A DNA stretch of 42,278 nucleotides from an uncultured Gammaproteobacteria bacterium (GTDB lineage: Bacteria > Pseudomonadota > Gammaproteobacteria > SZUA-229): positions 1 through 42,278 of the forward strand of contig CALLCZ010000047.1 of NCBI GenBank assembly GCA_937998645.1, written 5' to 3'. The notes beneath the pieces were generated by a model. The model made no database searches. It saw only the letters and a list, made by a program, of their open reading frames with translations, and was not told the DNA's origin. The translations under genes were made by a program, and so were the position numbers. Of the stretch, positions 7,287-16,852 are shown piece after piece (positions within the stretch are counted from its first letter, which is position 1; the number at the start of each line of letters is the position of its first letter).

Positions 7287-9746
7287 GTGACAGACATTCA
7301 GAACACACCGGTTAAACCACGAATACTCATCGTTGACGATGACGTGACCATGCGCCTGCTGATGTATGAGGCCCTCAGCGAAGACGGCTACAAAATTGAA
7401 GAAGTCGATAACGGCCCTGCAGCATTAGAAGCCATTAAAGCATCAGAACCTGACATGGTATTACTCGATGTAAAAATGCCCCGCATGAGCGGCTTTGAAG
7501 TGTGTTCTGAAATCCGCAGACTTACCGGCGACACAAAAATATCAATTGTTATGGTAACCGGACTGGATGATTCTGCATCTATAGAAAAAGCATTTCAATT
7601 AGGCGCCACAGCATTTATCAGCAAACCGATTAACTGGGACACTTTCCCGTATCGTATTCAGTATCTTCTCAAGGCCAGGAATGCCATCGTCGCCCTGAAG
7701 CAACGCGAATTAAGCCTGCAGCATACCGAAAGGATCTCTCGCGTACTTACACAAAGCAAAAACAAGGAAACCTTACTAAAAGGTATTTTGCATGAGATGC
7801 TGGATATTTTTTCAGCAGATCGCGCCTTTATCATCACATCTCTTGATAATGAATATAACAAACTCGATGTTGTCTCTGAAGCACAGCGGGGTAACTGCAT
7901 AAATATTGATAACCATCATGGCACGCTTGCTGAAGATATTGGAAAAGAAAATTTACACTGGTCGAATACTAACGAATATCCACTGGTTTCTTCCCGTGAT
8001 GATGAATCACCTTCATCAGGCTTCATCAGCAAAGGCCAGGTGCATCATCAGTTGTTAAAAGCACTGCATGTGCACAACGACCATTCATGGTTCATCATCT
8101 TACATAGATGCACCAACACCAGACCATGGACCGAATCAGAGCAGGAAACACTCTACATATCCTGCCTGCGCTTGAGAGGTGTTTTGTCACGCTATTTACT
8201 CACAGAAAAGCTGCATCATAGCGAATACCTGCTTCGTCAGGCGCAACACATAGGGCATATAGGCAACTGGCTCTGGAATGCAAAAACAGGGCAGCTTTCA
8301 TGGTCTGACGAGCTGTATCAAATTTATGGTTATGAACCCGGAAGCTTTATCCCGTCTTATGACCATTTTTATCATGCAGTAACTGAAGATGACTACGAAA
8401 GGCTGAAGCAATTCAAACAAACTGTTTTCAGTTCTGCGAATACAGAAAGTATTGAACACTGCATCATCCTGCCCGATGGCAAGACACGCTGGGTTTACCA
8501 GCAGGCGGTCGGCACACTTGATAATGCCGGCAATCTGACCGAGGTAAACGGTATCGTTCAGGACATAACAGAACGAATGAAGAAGCAGGCACAGGAAACA
8601 CACAATCATAAAATGGAAGCCATAGGACAGTTAACAAGCGGTGTTGCCCATGATTTTGGCAACTTGATGACCATCGCAAAAGGCAATCTAGAATTACTAA
8701 ACGAGAGCCTGGTTAAAGACTATGACGTTAGTGATGAAGACATGGAAATACTTAATGATGCATACTCTGCGGTCCAGGACAGTGTAAACCTGACAAGGCA
8801 GTTACTGGCATTTTCAAGAAAAAAATCACTGGTGCAGGAATATTTAAACGTTAAAAAAGCAATCAAGACATTCGGCAAGTTATTCAAAAATACCCTGGGT
8901 GACAACATAGAACTAAAAATAAAATCTGAAAAAAGGCTGCCTGACATTCTGGTTGATGCAACCAGGTTCGAAAGCTCTCTGTTAAATATTCTTATCAATG
9001 CCAGAAACGCCATGCCTGATGGCGGAAAAATAACAATCAAGGCTGAACTGATAAAGGCACCACCCGAGCAAAGAAGCGTGAAGGCTGACAAAGATGTTAC
9101 AGATCAATTAGTCTGCATATCAATCAAAGATACAGGTACAGGGATGACTGAGGAGGTTCGACAACATGCCACAGAACCTTTCTTCACTACCAGCAAGAAT
9201 GAAGGCACTGGTCTCGGCCTTAGTATGGTCTACGGATTTATGCGTCAGTCAAGAGGCGAGCTGATAATAGACAGCACCCCTGGTGAAGGGACCTGCCTGA
9301 AGATGCTATTCCCTGTCTACGGCGGCAAACGGGAAAAACAGGAAGAAAATGCCAAAATAATAATTCCCCCTGCTGGTGATGCAACCGTTCTGGTTGTTGA
9401 AGATCGTCCCGATGTTCGACAATTCGCTGTACGATGTTTGAATAAATTAAAACTCGACATATTAGAAGCAGAAGATGCCGCATCAGCAATGCACCAGCTG
9501 GAAAACAACAATGACATTGATATTTTGTTCACCGATATCCTGATGCCAGGTGATATGAACGGGCGTGACCTGGCTAACTGGGCTATTAACAAATACCCAC
9601 AACTGAAAGTCCTTCTTACTACGGCTGCAGAAAAAGAGGTACGGCAGCTGCAACCAGCTAAGGACCTTTCTTTCCAGCTGCTACTCAAGCCATATAGCAA
9701 AGATGACCTGCTGGAACGAATAAGCGATATTTTACAATCCGCTTGA
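7287..9746 (+). CDS. Hybrid sensor histidine kinase, REC-GAF-PAS-HisKA-HATPase-REC
   Basis: This 819-residue cytoplasmic phosphorelay kinase has no transmembrane segment. Domains in order: receiver with acceptor Asp61 (LLDVKMPRMSG); GAF-like region (about 150-300); PAS/PAC (about 318-435, IGHIGNWLWNAKTG to GIVQDITERMKKQ); HisKA with His455 in GVAHDFGNLMT; HATPase with N box NARNAMPDGG, DTGTGM and GTGLGL; C-terminal receiver with Asp750 (FTDILMPGDMNG). The H box reads HDFGN where relatives usually have HDFNN. The start is GTG at 7287 with only a weak ribosome site. An N-terminal receiver implies it takes phosphate or a signal from another kinase, perhaps the CHASE kinase downstream. The ligand is unknown. 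Confidence 0.93.
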   Translation: MTDIQNTPVKPRILIVDDDVTMRLLMYEALSEDGYKIEEVDNGPAALEAIKASEPDMVLLDVKMPRMSGFEVCSEIRRLTGDTKISIVMVTGLDDSASIEKAFQLGATAFISKPINWDTFPYRIQYLLKARNAIVALKQRELSLQHTERISRVLTQSKNKETLLKGILHEMLDIFSADRAFIITSLDNEYNKLDVVSEAQRGNCINIDNHHGTLAEDIGKENLHWSNTNEYPLVSSRDDESPSSGFISKGQVHHQLLKALHVHNDHSWFIILHRCTNTRPWTESEQETLYISCLRLRGVLSRYLLTEKLHHSEYLLRQAQHIGHIGNWLWNAKTGQLSWSDELYQIYGYEPGSFIPSYDHFYHAVTEDDYERLKQFKQTVFSSANTESIEHCIILPDGKTRWVYQQAVGTLDNAGNLTEVNGIVQDITERMKKQAQETHNHKMEAIGQLTSGVAHDFGNLMTIAKGNLELLNESLVKDYDVSDEDMEILNDAYSAVQDSVNLTRQLLAFSRKKSLVQEYLNVKKAIKTFGKLFKNTLGDNIELKIKSEKRLPDILVDATRFESSLLNILINARNAMPDGGKITIKAELIKAPPEQRSVKADKDVTDQLVCISIKDTGTGMTEEVRQHATEPFFTTSKNEGTGLGLSMVYGFMRQSRGELIIDSTPGEGTCLKMLFPVYGGKREKQEENAKIIIPPAGDATVLVVEDRPDVRQFAVRCLNKLKLDILEAEDAASAMHQLENNNDIDILFTDILMPGDMNGRDLANWAINKYPQLKVLLTTAAEKEVRQLQPAKDLSFQLLLKPYSKDDLLERISDILQSA

Positions 9747-10117
9747 CTGCGTACTGGTTATACAACTCCAGTAGCCGGCCCGCGCACCCGGTATATAACA
9801 GCATGCTCATGACGGAGCCGGCTCGGATGCGCCATGGAGGCAGTGTCAAATCAGTGATGCCAGAAACAGGAGCCTGGCGGCCGGAGCCGGATAATCTTTA
9901 GGATTTAAATCCCTAAATGTGAAAATAAAATGGCAAATACTTACATCCAGATAAAATATTGATATTTTTCATATTCCATTGAGAAAATATTGATTCCGCG
10001 GCTTGCCCCTTATATGTATTTTTGATATACAGGAGCCGAATCTAACGTTATTTGAAGGACATAATTTTGTATTCCTGTTTATCTGCTGTTTCCCACCACA
10101 AAATCAGAGATGTTTCA
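9747..10117. promoter_or_regulatory. Intergenic region with operator-like repeats before the OmpR-type regulator
   Basis: This 371-base gap has no convincing gene. It contains a palindrome GAGCCGGCTC at 9815-9824 and an imperfect palindrome TTTAGGATTTAAATCC plus CTAAA at 9897-9917. It also has AAAATATTGAT twice, at 9953-9963 and 9984-9994, start-to-start spacing 31 bases, about three helical turns. The first copy extends to a perfect inverted repeat AAAATAT-TG-ATATTTT at 9953-9968. Direct repeats on one helix face suit binding by an OmpR-family regulator, possibly the product of the next gene. Confidence 0.45.
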
Positions 10118-10840
10118 GTGAACAAAGGCAAAATACATATTGTTGATGATGATCAGCGACTTTGCCGTCTCTTAAGCAGGTATCTGGAAAAAGGTGGTTA
10201 TGAAGTCACAACCAGCACTACAGGCGAAGACATAAGTCAGAGAATCCAGGACAGCTCCATCAGCTTGCTACTTCTTGATGTCATGCTTCCCGGTAAAGAT
10301 GGCATGACCCTGGCCAGAGAAATACGTGCGCTCTCGGATATACCTATTATCTTTCTAACAGCAAAAGCCGATGTTTCAGACAAGGTTAACGGACTCGAGA
10401 TAGGCGCTGACGACTACATAACCAAGCCATTCGAGGAAAAGGAACTGCTTGCGAGAATACACTCGGTCATTCGCCGCGCAAAACTGGACACATATCATCA
10501 AACTACAAAAACCGTGGCAAAATTTGCTGGCTGGGAACTCAACCTCATCAACCAGACACTGCGTTCGCCTGAAGGCGAAGCTGTCGATATCACCAACAGT
10601 GAATACAAGCTGTTGTCAGCTCTTGTCAGGCGCCCCAACGTTGCTATAAGCCGAGATGAAATCCTGAATATGATATCCGGACGCCAATGGTCGCCACTGG
10701 ATCGCTCAGCAGATATGGCGATAGCAAAACTCAGAAAAAAAATTGAGAAAAACCCGAAAAAGCCCGCTCTTATAAAGACGATTAGAAATAAGGGATACCA
10801 GCTGACGGTGGCTGTGGAATACAACGGCTCAACTCATTAG
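10118..10840 (+). CDS. OmpR/PhoB-family response regulator
   Basis: This is a receiver plus winged-helix DNA-binding transcription factor, 240 residues from GTG 10118. The receiver begins KIHIVDDDQRLCRLLSRYL with acceptor Asp54 in LLLLDVMLPGKDG, the switch Thr in IIFLTAK and Lys in ITKPFEEKEL. The C-terminal wHTH ends in the typical AIAKLRKKIEKNP and TIRNKGYQL. An in-frame TTG at 10052 would add 22 residues (KDIILYSCLSAVSHHK) that do not fit the family, so GTG 10118 is preferred. No dedicated membrane kinase is adjacent; its partner could be either hybrid kinase. It is a likely local regulator of this block. Confidence 0.9.
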   Translation: MNKGKIHIVDDDQRLCRLLSRYLEKGGYEVTTSTTGEDISQRIQDSSISLLLLDVMLPGKDGMTLAREIRALSDIPIIFLTAKADVSDKVNGLEIGADDYITKPFEEKELLARIHSVIRRAKLDTYHQTTKTVAKFAGWELNLINQTLRSPEGEAVDITNSEYKLLSALVRRPNVAISRDEILNMISGRQWSPLDRSADMAIAKLRKKIEKNPKKPALIKTIRNKGYQLTVAVEYNGSTH

Positions 10841-11236
10841 TTTAATTCATTGTATACTCTGACGTTCATACACTGAACCGTACAACCCATTAACACACGA
10901 ATTTTCACCGAACTCGCTGTTGCAATATATCCGATCACGCGAGCGATTCAGAGTAATCAACGTCGCCAGAAACATTCAGCAGCGCCTGAATTCAAGCCGG
11001 GCAAATTCTGGACAGAAAAAACCGATTTCGGCAAAATAGTGCAGCGATTTTCAACTGTTCCTGATACCTTCTCACACTTTGACGATATCAGTAATAATGC
11101 AACTCTGGCGCATTCCGATTTTCCACAAGGCAGAAAAAACCCACCGGTTGCGGTATAACGGCCAGGCCGTATTGTGATATTGCCTGATTACACCGCGTTA
11201 TTTTTCAAGCATTAACCTGTAATTGATAATATAAAT
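10841..11236. other. Intergenic stretch with a start-less open frame
   Basis: This 396-base gap has no recognisable gene. On the plus strand a frame stays open for 93 codons from 10877 to the TAA at 11156-11158, but contains no early ATG, GTG or TTG. Its translation includes PEFKPGKFWTEKTD and SDFPQGRKNPP, which I do not recognise. It may be a decayed gene fragment or chance. The last 80 bases before the binding-protein gene at 11237 are A/T-rich and may hold its promoter, though I see no clear boxes. Confidence 0.4.
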
Positions 11237-12265
11237 ATGAAAACAATTATGAAACTCAAAAACCCATATATAGCTTTTCATCCCGATAACAAACCCTACT
11301 TGTTTTACCTGGGCTTTACAGTACACTTTTTTACCCTGTTGCTACTATTTGCAAGTATTTTTCCGCTAACGGTACTGGCAGACAAGTGCCTGTTTGTTTC
11401 ATCTTATCATCCGGGTTATGCCTGGTCAGACGGTGTAGAACGTGGCATACGATCTACTCTGGAAGGCAAGTGCGAGATCAAGCAATTCAATATGGACACA
11501 AAACGCAACAAGCATCCCGAACACATGAGAAAAGCAGGCCTGGAAGTTAAACAGATCATTGATAGCTGGAAACCCGATATAGTAATCACTGCTGACGATA
11601 ATGCAGCAAAATACGTTATACAGGCACATTTTAAGGATCACGAAATCCCATTTGTATTCTGCGGCATTAACTGGACAGCGGATGAATACGGCTTCCCATA
11701 CAGCAATGTAACCGGCATGGTTGAAGTTGCGCCTATTTATCCACTACTTGAAAAAGTCAAGGACTTGATACCTGACGCCAAAAGAGCTATTTACCTCGGC
11801 GCAGATACCGTTACCGAAAAAAAGAACCTGGACAGATTTGAAAAAGCCCTTGGTAAGTATGATATTCATCTGGACTCGGCGCTGGCTGATACCATGCATG
11901 ACTGGCTAGACTCATATACCAGGGCACAGCAATATGACTTTATCATTGTAGGTAGCAACTCGGGTATACATGACTGGAACAGTGAGCACGTTATAAACAC
12001 CATCAAGACAGGAAGCAAAAAGCTGAGCGTAACCAACCATGACTGGATGATGCCATATACCATGCTTGGCTTTACCAAGGTCCCTGAAGAGCAAGGGGAA
12101 TGGGCTGCTCAGGCAGCCCTGAGCATATTGGCCGGCGTGGAAATATCAAAAATTGCCATAATACCGAACCGGAAATGGGACATCTGGACGAACTCGTCGT
12201 TGTTACAGGCAGGGAATATGTTGCTCCCGGAAGGACTTATACTCAAGTCCAAGCATCTGCAGTAA
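11237..12265 (+). CDS. Periplasmic substrate-binding protein (ABC_sub_bind-like) paired with a sensor kinase
   Basis: This 342-residue exported protein has a hydrophobic signal segment at about residues 24-48, ending LTVLADKC. The cleavage region has no lipobox. The mature part is a two-lobed periplasmic binding fold: SSYHPGYAWSDGVERGI, ITADDNAAKYV, IPFVFCGINWTADEYGFP, NVTGMVEVAPI and the ending region with LLPEGLILKSK. It matches the ABC_sub_bind (PF04392-type) proteins found beside or fused to sensor kinases. No ABC permease is nearby, and a CHASE-domain hybrid kinase begins 28 bases downstream, so it probably presents a ligand to that kinase rather than to a transporter. The ligand is unknown. 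The upstream ribosome site is weak. Confidence 0.85.
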   Translation: MKTIMKLKNPYIAFHPDNKPYLFYLGFTVHFFTLLLLFASIFPLTVLADKCLFVSSYHPGYAWSDGVERGIRSTLEGKCEIKQFNMDTKRNKHPEHMRKAGLEVKQIIDSWKPDIVITADDNAAKYVIQAHFKDHEIPFVFCGINWTADEYGFPYSNVTGMVEVAPIYPLLEKVKDLIPDAKRAIYLGADTVTEKKNLDRFEKALGKYDIHLDSALADTMHDWLDSYTRAQQYDFIIVGSNSGIHDWNSEHVINTIKTGSKKLSVTNHDWMMPYTMLGFTKVPEEQGEWAAQAALSILAGVEISKIAIIPNRKWDIWTNSSLLQAGNMLLPEGLILKSKHLQ

Positions 12266-12293
12266 GTTTTGACAACACTCATTTGAGAGAGCC

Positions 12294-14864
12294 GTGCATA
12301 AAGACCAACACTTAACACAAACCACTTTCACAACTCAGCAGCATGTACTGATCTGGGTTGTAGGTATCGTATTATGCATGCTTGCTGGATTGCTCACATT
12401 TAAAATCGTTTTATCTCATGTGCAAGATGACTTTCAAGCGAAGGCCGAGCTTGTATATGAAGAGATCGCTCGTCGTTACAGCACATTGGAAGCCGTATTG
12501 ACTTCGCTCGCCGGCTTTCACCAGGCAAGTGATAATGTCAGTGAGGTACAGTTTTCCACTTTTGCACAGGAACTACTGAGTGCATACCCCTATATTCGTT
12601 CTGCCGTGTCTCTGCACAAGCTGGATCATGCAGGCAGAACGGATTTTGAAGAAGAAATGCGGGACCGGGGATATTTTCATTTCAGCGTAACTGAATCCAC
12701 CACAGACGGAAGCCTGATAAAAGCCGAGCAACGACCGGAATATCTAATTATCAACATAATCGAACCGTTGCTGCCCCACATGGGATCTTTACTTGGATAC
12801 AACGTCCTTTCCGACCCGGACCTGGCATACGCAGTAATGAATGCGACACGAACAGGCAGTGGCGTTGCATCTTCGGTTTCCAATTTATTAAACCGTGATG
12901 GTGGAATCATGGTTTTCAAAGCAGTGTACCAGGGACGCTATGCCCCAACCAGTGAACATGAAAGGCTTGCAATGTTTAATGGTGCAATTGCGATGGAAGT
13001 CGGCGCTGAAAGCCTGCTTAGCAATGCAGTACAAGACACAACACAATTAAAGATCTCACTCAACCAGAAGCGCACTGGAGTAGAACATTACTTCGAATAC
13101 ACATATAGCAACGTGAATGAGGCCGGGGAAAAACCTTCTATATTGCCGGTACTGAACTATAAACGCGACCTAAACCTCTACGGGCAGGCTACCGAGTTGA
13201 ATATCACACGACAGGTCAGCATCGCTGATATCCATTATTTCTGGATTCTATTTATAGTCTTGAGCTGCCTGATAATTTACATTGCCATTATCTCGACATG
13301 GCACAACATGAAAACCAACAGAATACGTCAACTGGAACTGAAAGGATATGCAGCACGTGCAGCATTTTCAGAAGAAAACACTGACCCCATCATGAGAATA
13401 GATCACGCTGGAAGGTTGCTTTACAGCAACGACCCCGGAATGAAAATCGTCGACGACTGGAAAACCGCAATCGGTGATTATGTGCCGAAAAATATAAAAG
13501 ACTTCGTGAATAACGTCCTGCAGCATAAACAATATCAGGAGATTGAAGTTTCCGTAGGCACAACTCACTACACATTACGCTTTGTGCCACGCAGTGCACG
13601 CAAATACGTTAATGTTTACGGAAGAGATGATACAGAACAGAAACAGGCCGAGATGGACCTGCTTGAAGCCAAGCAGGCTGCGGAAGCTGCAAATATAGCT
13701 AAAAGCAGATTCCTTGCTACCATCAGCCATGAAGTGCGTACACCAATGAATGGCATTCTGGGAATGCTGGAATTATTACTTAATACACAGCTGACTGAAA
13801 GACAACACGGCTTCACAGAAAACGCAATTCGTTCCGGCAAGAACTTACTCAGCCTGATTAATGATATTCTTGATTTCTCAAAAATCGAGTCCAATAATTT
13901 AAAGCTGGAACAGGTTGATCTCAATCTTAAGGACACGATTGAAGAAGTGATCCAGATTGTTTCCGAAGAGGCACGCAGTAAAAATCTGAATTTGCTTACT
14001 GACATTCCTGATATGGATTATCAACTCATTGGAGATGTACATCGTCTGCGCCAGATATTAATCAACCTTCTTGGTAATGCTGTCAAGTTCACTGAAAAAG
14101 GCGACGTGCTGGTTCGGGTGGAAAAAATCTCCCAGGATGAAAGCGATATCTATTTCAAAATAGAAATACGTGATACCGGAATCGGCATAACACCTGAAGC
14201 CCTTCCATATATCTTCGATGACTTTACACAGCAGGATGATTCAACCACCAGAAAGTTTGGCGGTACCGGTCTCGGGCTCGCAATCACAAAACAGCTAATC
14301 AACATGATGGGGGGCGAAATCGATGTGCAAAGCATGCCAGGCCAGGGTTCAAGCTTCTGTATAATACTCCGGCTGCAGCGAAAGATTCCAGAACTGAACA
14401 CAGAAACTGAACAGGCGCACACCACAACCGGATCGGATCAGGCCTTTGCAGACGAAATAGTTCTGAACTCCAGAGTTCTGCTGGCTGAAGACAACATGAT
14501 AAACCAGGAAGTAGCCTCTGCCATGCTCGAATCAGCCGGATGTGAAGTCATAGCTGTTAATGATGGCCAACTGGCGTTGCAAGCATTAAAAGACAGCAAC
14601 TTTGATCTTGTACTAATGGATTGCCAGATGCCCACTATGGACGGATTTGAAGCAACAAGAAAGATTCGCCAGCAAGCTTCAGATAACTCGCAAATCCCGG
14701 TTATTGCATTAACAGCTGATATACAGGAAGGCATCATGGAACAATGTCGTGAAGCCGGCATGAATGATTATCTGAGCAAACCTTTCACTCACGACTCTTT
14801 GCTTGAGATTGTCATGAAATGGTTGCCCGATAAAACATATCGCGACGTCCAATCTAACCCATAG
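12294..14864 (+). CDS. Membrane hybrid sensor kinase, CHASE-PAS-HisKA-HATPase-REC
   Basis: This 856-residue inner-membrane kinase has transmembrane helix 1 at about residues 18-40 and helix 2 at about 310-333, enclosing a periplasmic CHASE domain ([37 protein letters not shown]). Next come a PAS-like domain (about 355-450), HisKA with His479 ([13 protein letters not shown]), HATPase ([29 protein letters not shown]) and a receiver with Asp776 ([16 protein letters not shown]). There is no HPt domain, so an external HPt is needed to pass phosphate on. The start is GTG at 12294 with GAGAGA just upstream. It is probably co-transcribed with the binding protein before it, which is its likely sensory partner. 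Confidence 0.94.
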   Translation: MHKDQHLTQTTFTTQQHVLIWVVGIVLCMLAGLLTFKIVLSHVQDDFQAKAELVYEEIARRYSTLEAVLTSLAGFHQASDNVSEVQFSTFAQELLSAYPYIRSAVSLHKLDHAGRTDFEEEMRDRGYFHFSVTESTTDGSLIKAEQRPEYLIINIIEPLLPHMGSLLGYNVLSDPDLAYAVMNATRTGSGVASSVSNLLNRDGGIMVFKAVYQGRYAPTSEHERLAMFNGAIAMEVGAESLLSNAVQDTTQLKISLNQKRTGVEHYFEYTYSNVNEAGEKPSILPVLNYKRDLNLYGQATELNITRQVSIADIHYFWILFIVLSCLIIYIAIISTWHNMKTNRIRQLELKGYAARAAFSEENTDPIMRIDHAGRLLYSNDPGMKIVDDWKTAIGDYVPKNIKDFVNNVLQHKQYQEIEVSVGTTHYTLRFVPRSARKYVNVYGRDDTEQKQAEMDLLEAKQAAEAANIAKSRFLATISHEVRTPMNGILGMLELLLNTQLTERQHGFTENAIRSGKNLLSLINDILDFSKIESNNLKLEQVDLNLKDTIEEVIQIVSEEARSKNLNLLTDIPDMDYQLIGDVHRLRQILINLLGNAVKFTEKGDVLVRVEKISQDESDIYFKIEIRDTGIGITPEALPYIFDDFTQQDDSTTRKFGGTGLGLAITKQLINMMGGEIDVQSMPGQGSSFCIILRLQRKIPELNTETEQAHTTTGSDQAFADEIVLNSRVLLAEDNMINQEVASAMLESAGCEVIAVNDGQLALQALKDSNFDLVLMDCQMPTMDGFEATRKIRQQASDNSQIPVIALTADIQEGIMEQCREAGMNDYLSKPFTHDSLLEIVMKWLPDKTYRDVQSNP

Positions 14865-14942
14865 TGTTTCGTATTTGATCTGAAAACACTGTCAGATTTC
14901 ACATCGTCGGCACATCTTTACTGTAGATTTAAAATCCTGTTA

Positions 14943-15031
14943 TCTCGCAGAGGGCGCAAATAAAGATGATAGATGATATTCTCTTTGCAAAAAACACATC
15001 TCACTTCTGCGTGCTCAGCGTCTCTGCGAGA
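14943..15031. repeat. Small inverted-repeat element, CGCAGAG family, copy B
   Basis: This element of about 89 bases has a perfect 10-base terminal inverted repeat TCTCGCAGAG / CTCTGCGAGA, with further CTGCGTGCTCAGCG units inside the right arm. It lies between the convergent stops of the CHASE kinase (14864) and the REC-EAL gene (15085). It is the most diverged of the three copies and the only one inside the accessory block. It could also act as a bidirectional transcription-stop structure. Confidence 0.6.
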
Positions 15032-15084
15032 GTATCTTTTCTGTGTCAGGTTCTTATTAAATCGAGGTGCTTCTTCTTTGTGGT

Positions 15085-16278
15085 TTATTTACACCTGTTG
15101 AGCAGCCAGGCGTCAAATGTCTCAACATCCATAGGCGGCGCAATGTAATAGCCCTGAACCATATCACAGCCCAGTTCTGACACCAGGTCCCAGTCTTCCT
15201 TTACTTCCACGCCTTTTGCAACAACGGTCATCTCCAGTTGTTTCGCCAGACTGACACTGCTTTGCAGAATGGCGCGTGCTGTATCATCTTTATAAGCGCC
15301 ATTTACAAATGCCCTGTCTATTTTGAGCTCTCCAAAAGGCATCTGCTTGAGGTGGTCCATGGACACATATCCGGTACCAAAATCGTCAATTGAAAGTAAT
15401 GGCCCCTTGAGCCTCAGGCGGCTAAGTATATCGAGGTATGTTCCAAGGTCCTGGACCAGTCGGCTCTCGGTAATTTCGATTACCAGCTTTTTGATGTCCA
15501 TGCCTGCCTGATTGACGATATCTGTAATTCGATCCGGGAAATCCAGATGGCGCAGATTATACAGGGAAATATTGATAGCCACACTGAGGTCGATGCCCTG
15601 TTTATGCCAGATTGAGCCCTGCTGGGTTGCCTGCATAATAATAGATTCTGCGAGCGCATCTATCAGGTCATGACGTTCAGCTATATCTATAAATATATCG
15701 GGGGTAATCATGCCTCTTTCAGGATGAAACCAGCGTGCCAGTGTTTCTACACTCTTGACAACGCCTGTTTTGCTATCAACCTGAGGCTGGTAGTTAACTG
15801 TAATTTCACCTGATCGAATAGCAGCATCCAGCTCATTGGCAGTTACATTCGAGATGGCCCAGGAAGCATGCTGTTCCGCCACTGCATATTTATTCATCAA
15901 AGATATGATTTCGTGAACAGGCATCGGTTTACAAAGACTGCCAATGACCTTGAGCCCCCGGACTTCAGCCATGTTCTCCGCCGTCTTCAGAACGCGCTTG
16001 TCTTTACCACTGACCAGGATAATCCCGCCGCTAAAACCATCATTGGCGAGCTGCCTTATTACCTCGATACCATCCATTCCCGGCATTTGTAAATCGCAGA
16101 CAATAATATCAAACACCTGCTGCCTGTCTTCAACCTGGTCAAGCGCTTCAACGCCGCTGGTGGCTGAAACCACATTACCTACACCCGACTTCTCTACAGC
16201 CATGCAGAGAAAATCCAGCATGAACTCTTCATCATCAACAACAAGTGCTGACATTCCAGTCAGTGCGCTTGCCGACAT
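15085..16278 (-). CDS. REC-EAL response regulator, RocR-like, with altered catalytic site
   Basis: This 397-residue protein has a receiver (acceptor Asp62 in VCDLQMPGMDG) and an EAL domain for cyclic-di-GMP turnover. Compared with the Pseudomonas RocR positions as I recall them, nearly every active-site residue is present at a constant +3 offset: Glu178 (ETL instead of EAL), Asn236, Glu268, Asp298, Asp299, Lys319, Glu358 and Gln375. The exception is the motif VVAKGVE at 352-358: Lys355 replaces the glutamate proposed as general base (RocR Glu352). Activity is therefore probably lost or strongly reduced, leaving c-di-GMP or partner binding. A GGTAGGG site precedes the ATG. It is the only minus-strand gene in the block. 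Confidence 0.93.
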   Translation of the reverse strand: MSASALTGMSALVVDDEEFMLDFLCMAVEKSGVGNVVSATSGVEALDQVEDRQQVFDIIVCDLQMPGMDGIEVIRQLANDGFSGGIILVSGKDKRVLKTAENMAEVRGLKVIGSLCKPMPVHEIISLMNKYAVAEQHASWAISNVTANELDAAIRSGEITVNYQPQVDSKTGVVKSVETLARWFHPERGMITPDIFIDIAERHDLIDALAESIIMQATQQGSIWHKQGIDLSVAINISLYNLRHLDFPDRITDIVNQAGMDIKKLVIEITESRLVQDLGTYLDILSRLRLKGPLLSIDDFGTGYVSMDHLKQMPFGELKIDRAFVNGAYKDDTARAILQSSVSLAKQLEMTVVAKGVEVKEDWDLVSELGCDMVQGYYIAPPMDVETFDAWLLNRCK

Positions 16279-16852
16279 AGCCCTACCACCGTTATAGTCA
16301 AAATATTCAACCGTGACTTCTAATTGCTCAAGTTTCTAATTCTGCCCGAATGTTAAATACGCAGGCGATATTTCATTCTCTCATGCCCTGCACTACTCCC
16401 GATAAACTCGGCAGATGCAATATATATACTATTGGCTCTGTGCGTTTGAATTCTTTAATCGTGATCTCAGATCGGGTACCGGATATGTAGACATTGAAAA
16501 ATCTCCCATATCGGCATCAGGCATGATTCCCTGCTCATCAGGCAAGCCTGATTCCAGCCAGAAAAGTGATAATAATTGCAAACTGTAAAAGCGGTTCTTC
16601 TTATCCTGATGTTCTAATTATTATTTACCCTGCTTAATCACCGCACAGCACTCGAAGTATATAAAAATTTGCACCATTTATCAGGCGTTCACTACATTTC
16701 GTTACATAAATATTATGAATTGTAACCACTATTCAGCATATTTTGCTTTAATCCAGCAATACTAATAATAAATAGCCAAAATTAAATCACCAAACACTGT
16801 CCGTAACAGCCTCATAAAACGGCTGCGCTATTTCATACAGGCAAGTTAATTA
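16279..16852. promoter_or_regulatory. Long A/T-rich regulatory region upstream of the appendage locus
   Basis: This 574-base divergent intergenic region lies between the REC-EAL gene (minus) and the DUF1566 gene (plus). I see no gene in it. The motif ATCAGGC occurs at 16516-16522, 16537-16543 and 16680-16686, and inverted as GCCTGAT at 16546-16552. The middle pair forms a perfect palindrome ATCAGGC-AA-GCCTGAT. The 3' 200 bases are very A/T-rich. The size and divergent position make it the likely control region of the secreted-subunit genes, but no clear -35/-10 pair stands out. Confidence 0.4.
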
